From Simplicispira lacusdiani (GTDB taxonomy: Bacteria > Pseudomonadota > Gammaproteobacteria > Burkholderiales > Burkholderiaceae_C): DNA of 64,000 nucleotides. Each line of letters starts with the position of its first letter. Position 1 is the first letter of the stretch. The notes below the pieces were generated by a model. It saw only the letters and a list, made by a program, of their open reading frames with translations, had not been told where the DNA came from and did not search any database. Location: the NCBI RefSeq assembly GCF_003604195.1, contig NZ_QXGR01000002.1, forward strand, positions 248,001 to 312,000, in the 5' to 3' direction. Positions 16,571 through 24,863 of this stretch are shown here, in pieces. Both the position numbers and the translations under genes were made by a program.

Positions 16571-17416
16571 ATGCATGCCTTGCCCGCCCCACCCCACCCG
16601 CTCCTGCGCCCCTTCGCCGCTGTGCAGGCGGTGCTGCTGCTCGCCGCGCTGACCGCGCTCGCCGTCCAGCCCCCCGCCGCCCTGCCGCTGTGGGTGGCCG
16701 CCTGGCTCACCGCCGCCTGGGCCCTGTGGGCACTGCTGCGCGGGCGCATAGCCATGCTGCTGGCGCTGGTGGTGCAGTGCGGCGCGCTGGCCACGGTCAC
16801 CAGCGCCACGGGGCTGCTGCACTGGCACTGGCTGTTCAAGCCGCTGACCATGGTGATTGCTATTGTTTTGGTAGCTTATAGCGCTCGCCAATCAAGCGCC
16901 GGAGTCCGATTTGATTCAAAGTCCTGGTGGCTGCTTGGCGCGGCGCTGGCGGGCTCGCTCGCGGGCGACGCCTTCCTCATGGTCGAGGGCTTCTTCATCC
17001 CCGGGCTGGTGAGCTTTCTGCTGGCACACATTGCCTACATCGTGCTGTTCCGCCAGGGCGTGGCCTGGCTGCCCCGGCCTGGCGCCTTGGCCGCCACGCT
17101 GGGCGTGGGCGGCGCCATGTACGCCTATCTGTGGCAAGGCGGGCTGCCCGCCGAGCTGCGCATTCCGGTGGCGGTGTATGTCACCGCGATCGCGCTCATG
17201 GCAGCACAGGCCCTGGGCCGCGCCAGCGTGCTGGGCGACCGCGCGGCGCGCCAGGTGGCGTGGGGCGCCTGCTTCTTCATGCTCAGCGATTCGCTGCTGG
17301 CCACCAACCGCTTCGTGCAGCCGCTGCCGCTGGCGCAGGTGGGCGTGTTGGCCACCTACTACGCGGCGCAGGCGTTCATCGTGCACGGCATGGTCGTGGG
17401 CCTGCGCCAGCGCTGA
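16571..17416 (+). CDS. YhhN/TMEM86-family lysoplasmalogenase, carries repeat insert
   Basis: A 281-residue integral membrane protein with about eight hydrophobic helices. Family motifs are LLGAALAGSLAGDAFLM (the conserved GDxxL region) and the C-terminal GACFFMLSDSLLA with an Asp on a helix. TMEM86 homologues hydrolyse the vinyl ether bond of lysoplasmalogens; the bacterial substrate is uncertain. Residues 96-117 are encoded by a copy of the family 1 repeat, in frame, in the loop before the GDAFLM helix. ATG at 16571 chosen over an upstream TTG. Its stop directly abuts the maiA stop. Confidence 0.83.
   Translation: MHALPAPPHPLLRPFAAVQAVLLLAALTALAVQPPAALPLWVAAWLTAAWALWALLRGRIAMLLALVVQCGALATVTSATGLLHWHWLFKPLTMVIAIVLVAYSARQSSAGVRFDSKSWWLLGAALAGSLAGDAFLMVEGFFIPGLVSFLLAHIAYIVLFRQGVAWLPRPGALAATLGVGGAMYAYLWQGGLPAELRIPVAVYVTAIALMAAQALGRASVLGDRAARQVAWGACFFMLSDSLLATNRFVQPLPLAQVGVLATYYAAQAFIVHGMVVGLRQR
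16855..16919 (+). repeat. Family 1 repeat inserted in frame in the yhhN-like gene
   Basis: The stretch holds GATTGCTATT, GGTAGCTTATAGCGCT, AATCAAGCGCCGGAG and GATTTGATTCAA, the family 1 order at the family spacing. Its composition is far more AT-rich than the gene around it. It adds or replaces about 22 codons (IAIVLVAYSARQSS... ) without breaking the frame. Confidence 0.75.
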
Positions 17417-17426
17417 CTATTCAGCG
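17411..17426. terminator. Short hairpin spanning two convergent stop codons
   Basis: CGCTGA (17411-17416) and TCAGCG (17421-17426) are perfect inverted repeats around CTAT. The left arm contains the lysoplasmalogenase stop and the loop begins the maiA stop. A 6-bp stem without a T-tract is weak, so a terminator role is only possible. Confidence 0.3.
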
Positions 17427-18064
17427 TCGGGCTGCCGCGCCGGGTGCGCGGCCTGGAAAGGTGCGAGGCCCTCGCAGTGCTCCGCGATGCGCTGCACCGT
17501 GGGGTACGGCGCCAGGTCCAGCGCGAAGCGCCGCGCGTTGAACACCTGGGGCACCAGGCAGCAATCGGCCAGGGTGGGCGTGTCGCCATGGCAGCACAGG
17601 CCGGTCTGCGGGTCGCGCGCGAGCTGCGCCTCGATGGCCTGCAGGCCCAGCGCCATCCAGTGGTGTATCCAGGCGGTGCGCTGCGCGTCGCTGGCCCCGA
17701 GCGTGCCAGTGAGGTAGTTGAGCACGCGCAGGTTGTTCAGCGGGTGGATGTCGCAGGCCACGCTGAGCGCCAGCGCGCGCACGCGGGCGCGGCCCGCCGC
17801 ATCGGACGGCAGCAGCGCGGGCGCGGGGTGCGTCTCTTCCAGGTATTCGAGGAGGGCGATCGACTGCGTGAGCGTGGCGCCCTCATCTTCCAGCGCGGGC
17901 ACGAGCGCGGCCGGGTTCACCGCGCGGTAGGCGGCCTGGAGCTGCTCGCCGCCGCCGCGCAGCAGGTGCACGGGCACGCTCTCGTACGCCAGCTCCTTGA
18001 GCGCGAGCGCGATGCGCACGCGGTACGCGGCCGAGCTGCGGAAGTAGGTGTAGAGGCGCAGCAT
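17417..18064 (-). CDS. maiA: Maleylacetoacetate / maleylpyruvate isomerase (zeta-class GST)
   Basis: A 215-residue zeta-class glutathione transferase. The N-terminus has the zeta signature YFRSSAAYRVRIAL (Ser-Ser-x-x with catalytic Ser), then NPAALVPALED and SIALLEYLEE. The C-terminus has CDIHPLNNLRVL and PTLADCCLVPQVFNARRF, both typical of MaiA. It isomerises the cis ring-cleavage product to the fumaryl form using glutathione. It lies 2 bp after the fumarylacetoacetate hydrolase-type gene in one operon, giving two consecutive steps of homogentisate or gentisate breakdown. Confidence 0.92.
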   Translation of the reverse strand: MLRLYTYFRSSAAYRVRIALALKELAYESVPVHLLRGGGEQLQAAYRAVNPAALVPALEDEGATLTQSIALLEYLEETHPAPALLPSDAAGRARVRALALSVACDIHPLNNLRVLNYLTGTLGASDAQRTAWIHHWMALGLQAIEAQLARDPQTGLCCHGDTPTLADCCLVPQVFNARRFALDLAPYPTVQRIAEHCEGLAPFQAAHPARQPDAE

Positions 18065-18066
18065 GG

Positions 18067-19089
18067 TCACTCGGGCGCTGGCACGCGGCGCACGGTCTGG
18101 TCGATGGCGCCGAAGATGCTCTGGCCGGCGGCGTCGAACATCTCGATGCGCACGCGATCGCCAAAGCGCAGAAAGGGCGTGACGGGCGCGCCACCCTCGA
18201 TGGTCTCGACCATGCGCAGCTCGGCCAGGCAGGCGTAGCCCACGCCGCCGTGGGCGATGCGGGAGCCATGCAGGCTGCCGTGCTTGTTCGACACCGTGCC
18301 CGAGCCGACGATGGAACCCGCCACCATGGCGCGCGTCTTGGTCACATGCGCCACGAGCTGGGCGAAGCTGAAGGCCATGTCCTGGCCCGCGTCGGGGCAG
18401 CCGAAGGGCTGGCCGTTGAGCTGCACGTTCAGCGGCCGGTGCAGCTTGCAGTCTTGCCAGGCATCGCCCAGCTCGTCGGGTGTGACGGCCACGGGCGCGA
18501 AGCTGCTCGCGGGCTTGGACTGGAAGAAGCCGAAGCCCTTGGCCAGCTCGGCCGGGATGAGATGGCGCAGGCTCACGTCGTTCACCAGCATGACGAGGCG
18601 GATCGCCTGCGCGCACCGCGCCACGCCCGCGCCCAGCGGCAGGTCGCCCGTGACCACGGCCACCTCGGCCTCGAAGTCGATGCCCCAGTCCTCGGTGAGC
18701 GCGTCGATGGGGGCCAGCGGCGGCACAAAGCTGTCCGAGCCGCCCTGGTACATCAGCGGGTCGGTCCAGAACGACGCGGGCATCTCGCTGCCGCGCGCCT
18801 TGCGCACCAGCTCCACGTGGTTGAGGTAGGCCGAGCCGTCGGCCCACTGGTAGGCGCGCGGCAGGGGGGAATGGCACTGCGCCGGGTCGAAGGGCCGGGC
18901 CTCGGGCGCATGACCCGCGTTGAGCGCGTCGGACACCTGCTGGAGCTGGGGCGCGCAGCGCTCCCAGTCGTCCAGCGCGGCCTGCAGCGTGCGCGCGATG
19001 GCGGGCACGGGCTGGCAGCGGGTGAGGTCACGGCTGACGACGACGAGCGTGCCGTCGCGGCCGCCTTGCTGGAGGGTGGCGAGTTTCAT
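18067..19089 (-). CDS. Fumarylacetoacetate hydrolase family enzyme
   Basis: A 340-residue FAH-superfamily hydrolase. The catalytic domain (about residues 100-335) carries metal ligands in DFEAEVAVVTGD and the segment VMLVNDVSLRHLIP, with GSGTVSNKH and GGAPVTPFLRFGDRVRIEM near the end. It should hydrolyse fumarylacetoacetate or fumarylpyruvate after MaiA. The ring-cleavage dioxygenase is not in the window, so the exact aromatic pathway is undetermined. It is the middle gene of VOC-FAH-maiA. Confidence 0.87.
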   Translation of the reverse strand: MKLATLQQGGRDGTLVVVSRDLTRCQPVPAIARTLQAALDDWERCAPQLQQVSDALNAGHAPEARPFDPAQCHSPLPRAYQWADGSAYLNHVELVRKARGSEMPASFWTDPLMYQGGSDSFVPPLAPIDALTEDWGIDFEAEVAVVTGDLPLGAGVARCAQAIRLVMLVNDVSLRHLIPAELAKGFGFFQSKPASSFAPVAVTPDELGDAWQDCKLHRPLNVQLNGQPFGCPDAGQDMAFSFAQLVAHVTKTRAMVAGSIVGSGTVSNKHGSLHGSRIAHGGVGYACLAELRMVETIEGGAPVTPFLRFGDRVRIEMFDAAGQSIFGAIDQTVRRVPAPE

Positions 19090-19107
19090 GGCGATGGTTC
19101 CGATCCG

Positions 19108-19650
19108 TCAGGCGTTGGTGCGGTGGCTGCCGTCATGCATCCACGCGGCGTGCTTGGGCGCCTTCTTGGTGCGTGCCCATTCGTTGAGCATGTCCCACTT
19201 CACCTCGTCGAGCTTTTGCAGCATCTCGGGCGTGCCGGTGTTCACGGCCAGCTCCAGGCGGTGGCCGCTGGGGTCGAAGAAGTAGATGGACTGGAACAGC
19301 GTGTGGTCGGTCGGGCCGATGACCTCGATGCCATCGGCCTGCAGGCGCGCCTTGGCGGCGAGCAGTTCCTCCATGGTGTCCACCTGCAGCGCCAGGTGCT
19401 GTGTCCAGACGGGGGTGTTGCGATCGCGGTCCATGGGCGGCTGGCCCGGCAGCTCGAAGAAGGCCAGGATGTTGCCGTGGCCCGCGTCCAGGAAGATGTG
19501 CATGTAGGGGTCGGGCTCGCCGGTGGAAGGCACGCTGTCCTCGGCGATGGCGAGCACGAAGCCCATGTTCAGGTACTTGCCGTACCACTCCACCGTCTGC
19601 TTGGCGTCCTTGCAGCGGTAGGCCACGTGGTGAATTTTCTGGATCTGCAT
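19108..19650 (-). CDS. VOC (glyoxalase/bleomycin resistance) family protein
   Basis: A 180-residue protein of the vicinal oxygen chelate fold with two beta-alpha-beta modules: KIHHVAYRCKDAKQTVEWY at the start and TQHLALQVDTMEELLAAK in the middle. Candidate metal ligands are the His in HHVAY, the His in TQHLAL and the Glu in HRLELAVN. It could be a ring-cleavage dioxygenase-like, isomerase or glyoxalase enzyme. It is the first gene behind the LysR-divergent promoter, so it probably acts in the same aromatic pathway. Confidence 0.8.
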   Translation of the reverse strand: MQIQKIHHVAYRCKDAKQTVEWYGKYLNMGFVLAIAEDSVPSTGEPDPYMHIFLDAGHGNILAFFELPGQPPMDRDRNTPVWTQHLALQVDTMEELLAAKARLQADGIEVIGPTDHTLFQSIYFFDPSGHRLELAVNTGTPEMLQKLDEVKWDMLNEWARTKKAPKHAAWMHDGSHRTNA

Positions 19651-19752
19651 GGCGGTGTCTCCTGTGCCGTTCGTGGCACCTTGGACCGCATTACACGGCT
19701 TTTCGATCTATCATTCAAACGGTATTTTTCAATTCATTTATTAATTTTTCAT

Positions 19753-20667
19753 ATGAATGTGACCCTGCGGCAGTTGCGCGCCCTGGTGGCGCTGGTGCGC
19801 ACCGGCAGCTTTACCCAGGCGGCCGCCTCGCTGCATGTGACGCAATCGGCCCTGAGCGGCCAAATCAAGGAGCTGGAGCAGGCCCTGGGCGTGCGCCTGG
19901 TCGAGCGCAGCACGCGCCGCATCGGGCTGACCGAGGCAGGCCGGGGCTTCTACCCGCTGGTCGACAAGATCCTGCAGGACCTGGAGGGCGTGCTGCACGG
20001 CATCGACGATCTCAAGGCGCTCAAAAAAGGCGTGGTGCGCGTCGCGGCGCCGCAGCTCATGGCCTGCACGCTGCTGCCGGACGTGATCGCGGCGTTCAGC
20101 CAGGCCCATCCGGAGGTGCAGGTGCGTCTGGCCGATTGCGAGGTGGACAGCGTGCTGGCGCGCGTGGCGAGCGGCGAGGTCGATTTCGGCGTGGGGCCCG
20201 AGCGCCCGACGGGCGCGGACATCGCCGCGCAGCCGCTGTTCGAGCTGCCCTTCATGGTGGTCTTCCCGCCGGGCCATGCGCTCGAAGCACTGCCGCGCAT
20301 TGGCTGGAGCGATGTGGTGCAGCACCCGTTCATCGCCCTGCAGGGACAGTTCACCGAACTACTCACGCACGACCTGCACGGTGCGCTGCGCGACCTGACG
20401 CTGCGCCCCAGCCACGAGGTGGCTTTCATGAGCACGGCGCTGAGCCTGGTGCACGCGGGCCAGGGCATCACGACCTGCCTGCCCTACGCCGACTCGCTGG
20501 TGAATCTCTACCAGTTGCAAATGCGCCCATTGCTGGGCCCCGAGCTGCGGCGCAAGTTCCAGGTCTATCAACGCGCCAGCGCCACGCTGGCGCCAGCGGC
20601 GGCGGAATTCGCACGCTTCCTGTACGCGCAGGTGGCGTCCCGGGGCTGGAACACCACCAGTGAATGA
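19753..20667 (+). CDS. LysR-family transcriptional regulator
   Basis: A 304-residue LysR regulator. The N-terminal winged helix-turn-helix is clear (TLRQLRALVALVRTGSFTQAAASLHVTQSALSGQIKELEQALG, residues 4-45). The rest is the two-lobed effector domain (about 90-295). It starts at the ATG after an AT-rich intergenic region; the frame is open far upstream but only as antisense of the VOC and FAH genes. It is divergent from VOC-FAH-maiA and most likely activates that operon in response to a pathway compound. Confidence 0.92.
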   Translation: MNVTLRQLRALVALVRTGSFTQAAASLHVTQSALSGQIKELEQALGVRLVERSTRRIGLTEAGRGFYPLVDKILQDLEGVLHGIDDLKALKKGVVRVAAPQLMACTLLPDVIAAFSQAHPEVQVRLADCEVDSVLARVASGEVDFGVGPERPTGADIAAQPLFELPFMVVFPPGHALEALPRIGWSDVVQHPFIALQGQFTELLTHDLHGALRDLTLRPSHEVAFMSTALSLVHAGQGITTCLPYADSLVNLYQLQMRPLLGPELRRKFQVYQRASATLAPAAAEFARFLYAQVASRGWNTTSE

Positions 20668-20712
20668 CCCATGGCGGCGCGCATTCCGTCGGAACGCATG
20701 CAACAGGCGCTG

Positions 20713-20813
20713 CCCAGGCCAGCGACCGCCGCGCAAGGGCCGCCCCGCCGCGCTGGCGGTGTCCCCCCTCCCGCAGGAGAGGGGGGAAGGCGCGAAGCGC
20801 CACAGGGGGGGAT
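20713..20813 (+). repeat. Family 2 dispersed repeat, copy b
   Basis: It contains CCGCGCAAGGGCCGCCCCGC, GTCCCCCCTCCCGCAG and GGGGGGAAGGCGCGAAGCGC, matching copies a and c. It fills the gap between the convergent LysR and nirE genes and could act as a terminator-like structured spacer. Confidence 0.75.
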
Positions 20814-20816
20814 GGA

Positions 20817-21647
20817 TTACCTCAACGCCGGGCCGCCAATGCGCTCCTGCAGCGACACGGTGTCGCCGATCATGATGAGCGCGGGCGGGTGCACGCCGTG
20901 CTTCACGCTGAGCGCGGGCAGGGTTTCCAGCGTGCCGACGATGGTGCGCTGGTCCGGCCGGGTGGCGCGCTCCACTAGGGCGGCGGGCGTGTGGCCCGGC
21001 AGGCCGTGCTCGATGAGCTTGGTGCAGATCACCGGCAGGGTGCCCACGCCCATGTAGATCACCACCGTCTGGCGCGGCCGGGCCAGCGCGGCCCAGTCGA
21101 GCGCCACGCTGCGCTCCTCGCCCTCACCCTGCAGGTGGCCGGTGGCGAACACCAGCATGCCGGTGTGGTCGCGGTGCGTGAGCGGGATGCCGGTGCTGGC
21201 CGAGGCGCCTTGCGCGGCGCTGATGCCGGGCACGGTCTCGCAGGCGATGCCTTCGGCCACCAGGGCCTCGGCCTCTTCGCCGCCGCGACCGAAGATGTAG
21301 GGATCGCCGCCCTTGAGGCGCACGAGCGACTTGCCGGCCTTGGCCAGGCGCACCATGAGTTCGATGATGCCTTCCTGGGGCAAGGTGTGGTTGCTGCTCT
21401 GCTTGCCGACGTAGATGCGCTCGGCGTCCTGGGGAATCTGGCGCAGCACATCGTCGGACACCAGGTTGTCGTAGAGCACCACGCGCGCGCTCGCGAGCAC
21501 GCGGGCGGCCTTGAGGGTCAGCAGTTCGGCGTCGCCCGGGCCGGCGCCCACCAGCGTCACGCGCCCCCATTCGGAAGGCGGCAGGACAGGGGTCGCGGGG
21601 GCGGCGGGCTCAGAAGCGTCGTGCGCGGGAGGGCGGGCGGTATCCAT
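20817..21647 (-). CDS. nirE: Uroporphyrinogen-III C-methyltransferase (NirE/CobA)
   Basis: A 276-residue SUMT that methylates uroporphyrinogen III twice with SAM to make precorrin-2, the first committed step to siroheme and heme d1. Motifs: LVGAGPGDAELLT, VRLKGGDPYIFGRGGEE, PGISAAQGASASTGIPLTHR and YMGVGTLP. The ATG at 21647 is preferred to an adjacent TTG. It faces nirC across a 153-bp gap with an FNR-type box, so it is probably induced under denitrifying conditions and dedicated to heme d1. Confidence 0.93.
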   Translation of the reverse strand: MDTARPPAHDASEPAAPATPVLPPSEWGRVTLVGAGPGDAELLTLKAARVLASARVVLYDNLVSDDVLRQIPQDAERIYVGKQSSNHTLPQEGIIELMVRLAKAGKSLVRLKGGDPYIFGRGGEEAEALVAEGIACETVPGISAAQGASASTGIPLTHRDHTGMLVFATGHLQGEGEERSVALDWAALARPRQTVVIYMGVGTLPVICTKLIEHGLPGHTPAALVERATRPDQRTIVGTLETLPALSVKHGVHPPALIMIGDTVSLQERIGGPALR

Positions 21648-21716
21648 CAATGCTCCGGTAAAAGCGGGATGCGGTGTCGGGTGTTCCCATTGTCAAAAGC
21701 CCTTGCCATAATGCCC

Positions 21717-21730
21717 TTGACTCACATCAA
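21717..21730. promoter_or_regulatory. FNR/DNR/NNR-type box between nirE and nirC
   Basis: TTGACTCACATCAA fits the FNR-family consensus TTGAT-N4-ATCAA with one mismatch. It is in the gap between divergent nirE and nirC, about 70 bp from each start codon, so one box could serve both directions. The regulator (an FNR, DNR or NNR protein) is not in the window. Confidence 0.65.
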
Positions 21731-21800
21731 GGACATGCAGAACCATTGCGGTGAACATCGGCGCATGCCGGTCGCCATACGCGGCCGGCAGCTTCCCAAC

Positions 21801-22190
21801 ATGGTAAACCTCCATTCTCCCCCGCGCCGGCCTGCCCCCCCGGCCTCCGCCCTGCGGTTCTGCGGCGCCCTGCTGCTCCTGGGCCTGGTGGCCAGCGTGC
21901 ACGCCCAGACCACCGCTCCGGACGCCGCGCGCCAGCGCGAGCTGATCCGCATGGTGCGCCAGGACTGCGGCTCCTGCCACGGCCTGCACCTGACGGGGGG
22001 CCTGGGCCCCGCGCTCACGCGGGAAGCCCTGGCCGACAAACCCCTCGATTCCATGGCCTCCACCATCTACGGCGGCCGCCCCGGCACCCCCATGGCGCCC
22101 TGGAAGGCCATGCTCAGCGAGGCCGAGGCCCTGTGGATTGCCCAGCAATTGATGGCCGGATTCCCCGAGCCGCAGAAGGATTCCCGATGA
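21801..22190 (+). CDS. nirC: Periplasmic c-type cytochrome NirC-like
   Basis: A 129-residue protein. A signal peptide (about 1-35, ending VHA) precedes a small mono-heme cytochrome c with CGSCH at residues 56-60. The axial Met is probably in the GTPMAPWKAML region. NirC (cytochrome c55x) donates electrons to cytochrome cd1 or to heme d1 maturation. The ATG at 21801 places the signal peptide correctly; an earlier ATG at 21765 is possible. Its stop overlaps the nirF start (ATGA). Confidence 0.87.
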   Translation: MVNLHSPPRRPAPPASALRFCGALLLLGLVASVHAQTTAPDAARQRELIRMVRQDCGSCHGLHLTGGLGPALTREALADKPLDSMASTIYGGRPGTPMAPWKAMLSEAEALWIAQQLMAGFPEPQKDSR

Positions 22191-23377
22191 AACGCCGTGA
22201 CTGCCTCGCCCTGTTGGGCGCTTCCTCCCTGCTGCTCGGGGGCTGCGCCAGCACCGGCCCGGCGTCCTCCCTGGTCGGCACGGGCGATCTGGGCGTCGTC
22301 GTGGCGCGCTCCACGGGCACGCTGGCCATCGTCAACACCAGCCAGCGCAAACTGCTGGCCGAGGTGAAAGGCCTGGGCGACCTCTCGCACGCCTCGGTGG
22401 TGTTCTCGCGCGATGCGCGCCATGCCTTCGTCTTCGGGCGCGATGGCGCGCTGACCAAGGTGGATCTGCTGACCCAGCGCATCGCCGGCCGCGTGATGCA
22501 GGCGGGCAACTCCATCGGCGGCGCCATCAGCGCCGACGGCAGCCTGGTGGTGGCGCAGAACTACACACCCGGCGGCATCAAGGCCTTCGACACCGCCACG
22601 CTGGAACTGGTGGCCGACGTGCCCGCCGAATTCGAACCCGGCCGGCTGTCGCGCGTGGTCGGCCTGGTGGATCTGCCGGGCCGTCGCTTCGCCTACAGCC
22701 TGTTCGACGCCGACGCCATCTGGATCACCGACCTGTCCAACCCCGCGCGCCCCGTCACCACCAAGCTGCCGAACATCGGCCGCCAGCCCTACGACGCGCT
22801 GGTCACGCCCAACGGACGCCACTACATCGCCGGCCTGTTCGGCGAGGACGGCCTGGCCATGGTGGACCTGTGGGAGGAAAAGCCCCAGGTACGCCGCATC
22901 CTCGCGGGCTACGGCCGGGGCCAGGAGCCGCTGCCGGTGTACAAGATGCCACACCTGCGCGGTTGGGCCGTGGCCGGGCGCCGCGCCTACCTGCCCGCCA
23001 TCGGTCGCCACGAGGTGCTGGTGGTGGACACCGACACCTGGCAGGAAGTGGGCCGCATCCCGGTGGCGGGCCAGCCCGTGTTCGTGATGGCCCGGCCCGA
23101 CGGCCGCCAGGTGTGGGTGAACTTCTCCGTGCCCGACTACCGCCGCGTGCAGGTCATCGACACCACCACGCAGAAGATCGTGCGCACGCTGGAGCCCGGC
23201 AAGGCCGTGCTGCACATGGAATTCACGCCGCGGGGCGAGTCGGTCTGGATCAGCTCGCGCGACGACCACCGCGTCAGCGTGATCGACACCCAGAGCTTCG
23301 CCACCCAGGCCACGATGACGCTCGACTCCCCGAGCGGTATCTTTTTCACCTCCCGCGCAGCACGGGTGGGGTTCTAG
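22187..23377 (+). CDS. nirF: Heme d1 biosynthesis protein NirF
   Basis: A 396-residue eight-bladed propeller protein related to the d1 domain of NirS. It begins with a lipobox LLGGC (Cys 20), so it is a periplasmic membrane-anchored lipoprotein, as in Pseudomonas. Landmarks are SHASVVFSRDARHAFVFGRDG, VAQNYTPGGIKAFD and the C-terminal WISSRDDHRVSVID. It is needed for a late or middle step of heme d1 formation; the exact reaction is still debated. It is in an unbroken operon with nirC and nirDL. Confidence 0.93.
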   Translation: MKRRDCLALLGASSLLLGGCASTGPASSLVGTGDLGVVVARSTGTLAIVNTSQRKLLAEVKGLGDLSHASVVFSRDARHAFVFGRDGALTKVDLLTQRIAGRVMQAGNSIGGAISADGSLVVAQNYTPGGIKAFDTATLELVADVPAEFEPGRLSRVVGLVDLPGRRFAYSLFDADAIWITDLSNPARPVTTKLPNIGRQPYDALVTPNGRHYIAGLFGEDGLAMVDLWEEKPQVRRILAGYGRGQEPLPVYKMPHLRGWAVAGRRAYLPAIGRHEVLVVDTDTWQEVGRIPVAGQPVFVMARPDGRQVWVNFSVPDYRRVQVIDTTTQKIVRTLEPGKAVLHMEFTPRGESVWISSRDDHRVSVIDTQSFATQATMTLDSPSGIFFTSRAARVGF

Positions 23378-24409
23378 ATGAAACCCCACTCCAACCTGCG
23401 CCTGGCCCTGCTCAATCCGTGGCAGCGTGGCTTCCCACTGGTGCGCGAGCCCTTCGCGCACATCGCGGCCACCCTGGGCATCACCACCGATGACGTCCTG
23501 GCCGGCTACGCACGGCTGCAGGACGAAGGTGCCCTGAGCCGCATCGGCGGCGTGTTTGCGGGCAATGCCGGCGGCGCCGCGCTGCTGGCCGCCATGGCCG
23601 TGCCGCCCGAGCGCCTGGACGCAGTGGCCGCCGTGGTTTCCAGCCACCCGGGCGTGAACCACAACTACCAGCGCGAGCACCATTACAACCTCTGGTTCGT
23701 GATGACCGGGCAGGACGATGCCGCCGTGCGCACCGCCATGCGATCACTGGAGGAAGCCACCGGCCTCCCCGCGCTGCAGCTGCGCATGCAGCGCGCCTAC
23801 CGCATCGACCTGGGCTTCGACCTGCGCGAACGCACCGCGCCCGCGCCCATGGCGGCCGCGCGCGAGGCCATGCCGGTGCTGGATGCCGACCGGCCGCTCG
23901 CCGCCCTGCTCGAAGACGGCCTGCCCCTCACGCCGCGCCCCTACGACGCCTGGGCACAGGCGCTGGGCCGCACCGGCGAATCGGTGCTGCAGACGCTGCA
24001 GCAATGGCTGGACCAGGGCACGGTGCGGCGCATCGGCGCCATCGTGCGCCACCATGAGCTGGGCTTCGACGCCAACGCCATGACGGTGTTCAACATCCCC
24101 GATGCCCAGGTGGACGCCTGCGGCGAGGCGCTGGCGCGCGTGACCGGCGTGACGCTGGCCTACCGGCGCGAGCGCGCCGAGGGCTGGCCCTACAACCTGT
24201 ACTGCATGGTGCATGGCCGCGACCGTGCCGCCGTGCGCGACGTGATCGCACGCGCCATCGCCGAAGCCGGCCTCGGCGACTTTCCGCACGAGGTGCTGTT
24301 CTCCTGCCGCCGCTTCAAGCAGACCGGCCCACGGCGCTTCCGCGCCCTGCCCGCCGCTGCGTCCGGCACCGCCACGACCCCGGAGGTGCTTGATGCTGTC
24401 GCCGGATGA
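23378..24409 (+). CDS. nirD: Fused siroheme decarboxylase subunit NirDL
   Basis: A 343-residue protein made of two AsnC/Lrp-like siroheme decarboxylase units joined by an Ala/Pro linker (about 150-165). The first half is NirD-like (NPWQRGFPLVREPFAHIAATLG, HNYQREHHYNLWFVMTG). The second half is NirL/NirH-like (GLPLTPRPYDAWAQALG, RIGAIVRHHELGFDANAM, AYRRERAEGWPYNLYCMVHG). The His residues in HNYQREHHYNLWF are the catalytic region. With NirG and NirH it decarboxylates 12,18-acetates of siroheme to didecarboxysiroheme. It starts immediately after the nirF stop. Confidence 0.92.
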   Translation: MKPHSNLRLALLNPWQRGFPLVREPFAHIAATLGITTDDVLAGYARLQDEGALSRIGGVFAGNAGGAALLAAMAVPPERLDAVAAVVSSHPGVNHNYQREHHYNLWFVMTGQDDAAVRTAMRSLEEATGLPALQLRMQRAYRIDLGFDLRERTAPAPMAAAREAMPVLDADRPLAALLEDGLPLTPRPYDAWAQALGRTGESVLQTLQQWLDQGTVRRIGAIVRHHELGFDANAMTVFNIPDAQVDACGEALARVTGVTLAYRRERAEGWPYNLYCMVHGRDRAAVRDVIARAIAEAGLGDFPHEVLFSCRRFKQTGPRRFRALPAAASGTATTPEVLDAVAG

Positions 24410-24863
24410 CGCCCGCCTGCTGGAGCGCCTGCACGGCGACCTGCCGCTGACCGAGCGGCCCTTCGCCGATGTGGCCTTGGAGTTCGGCTGGACCGAAGAC
24501 TACGTGATCGGCCGGCTCTCGGCCCTGCTGGAAAGCGGCATGCTCACGCGCTTCGGCCCGCTGTTCCAGATCGAGCGCGCGGGCGGCCTGTTCGTGCTGG
24601 CTGCCATGGCCGTGCCCGAGGAGCGCTACGAGGCCGTCACGGCCCAGGTCAACGCGCACCCCGAGATCGCGCACAACTATCGGCGCGCGCACGCGCTCAA
24701 CATGTGGTTCGTGCTCGGCACCGAAACGCCGGCGCAGTGCGCCGCCGCCATCGAACGCATCGAGGCCGAGACGGGCTTGCCCGTGCTGGCCTTCCCGAAG
24801 GAGCGCGAGTTCTTCGTCGAACTCAAGCTCCCCCTGACCAGCGGAGAAGCCCATGGCGCTTGA
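24393..24863 (+). CDS. nirG: Siroheme decarboxylase subunit NirG
   Basis: A 156-residue Lrp/AsnC-type siroheme decarboxylase subunit: LPLTERPFADVALEFGWTED, LTRFGPLFQIERAGG, then HNYRRAHALNMWFVLGTE and VLAFPKEREFFVELKL, which distinguish NirG. It overlaps nirDL by 17 bp and nirH by 11 bp, so translation is coupled and the subunits are likely made in equal amount. Confidence 0.91.
   Translation: MLSPDDARLLERLHGDLPLTERPFADVALEFGWTEDYVIGRLSALLESGMLTRFGPLFQIERAGGLFVLAAMAVPEERYEAVTAQVNAHPEIAHNYRRAHALNMWFVLGTETPAQCAAAIERIEAETGLPVLAFPKEREFFVELKLPLTSGEAHGA

Noticed and set aside
18250..19752. 501-codon upstream extension of the LysR frame
   Set aside because: Antisense to FAH and VOC genes; the helix-turn-helix starts right at the ATG 19753, the normal family start.
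22067..23683. Minus-strand open frame of 538 codons over nirF
   Set aside because: Shadow of nirF; no independent start signal or domain.
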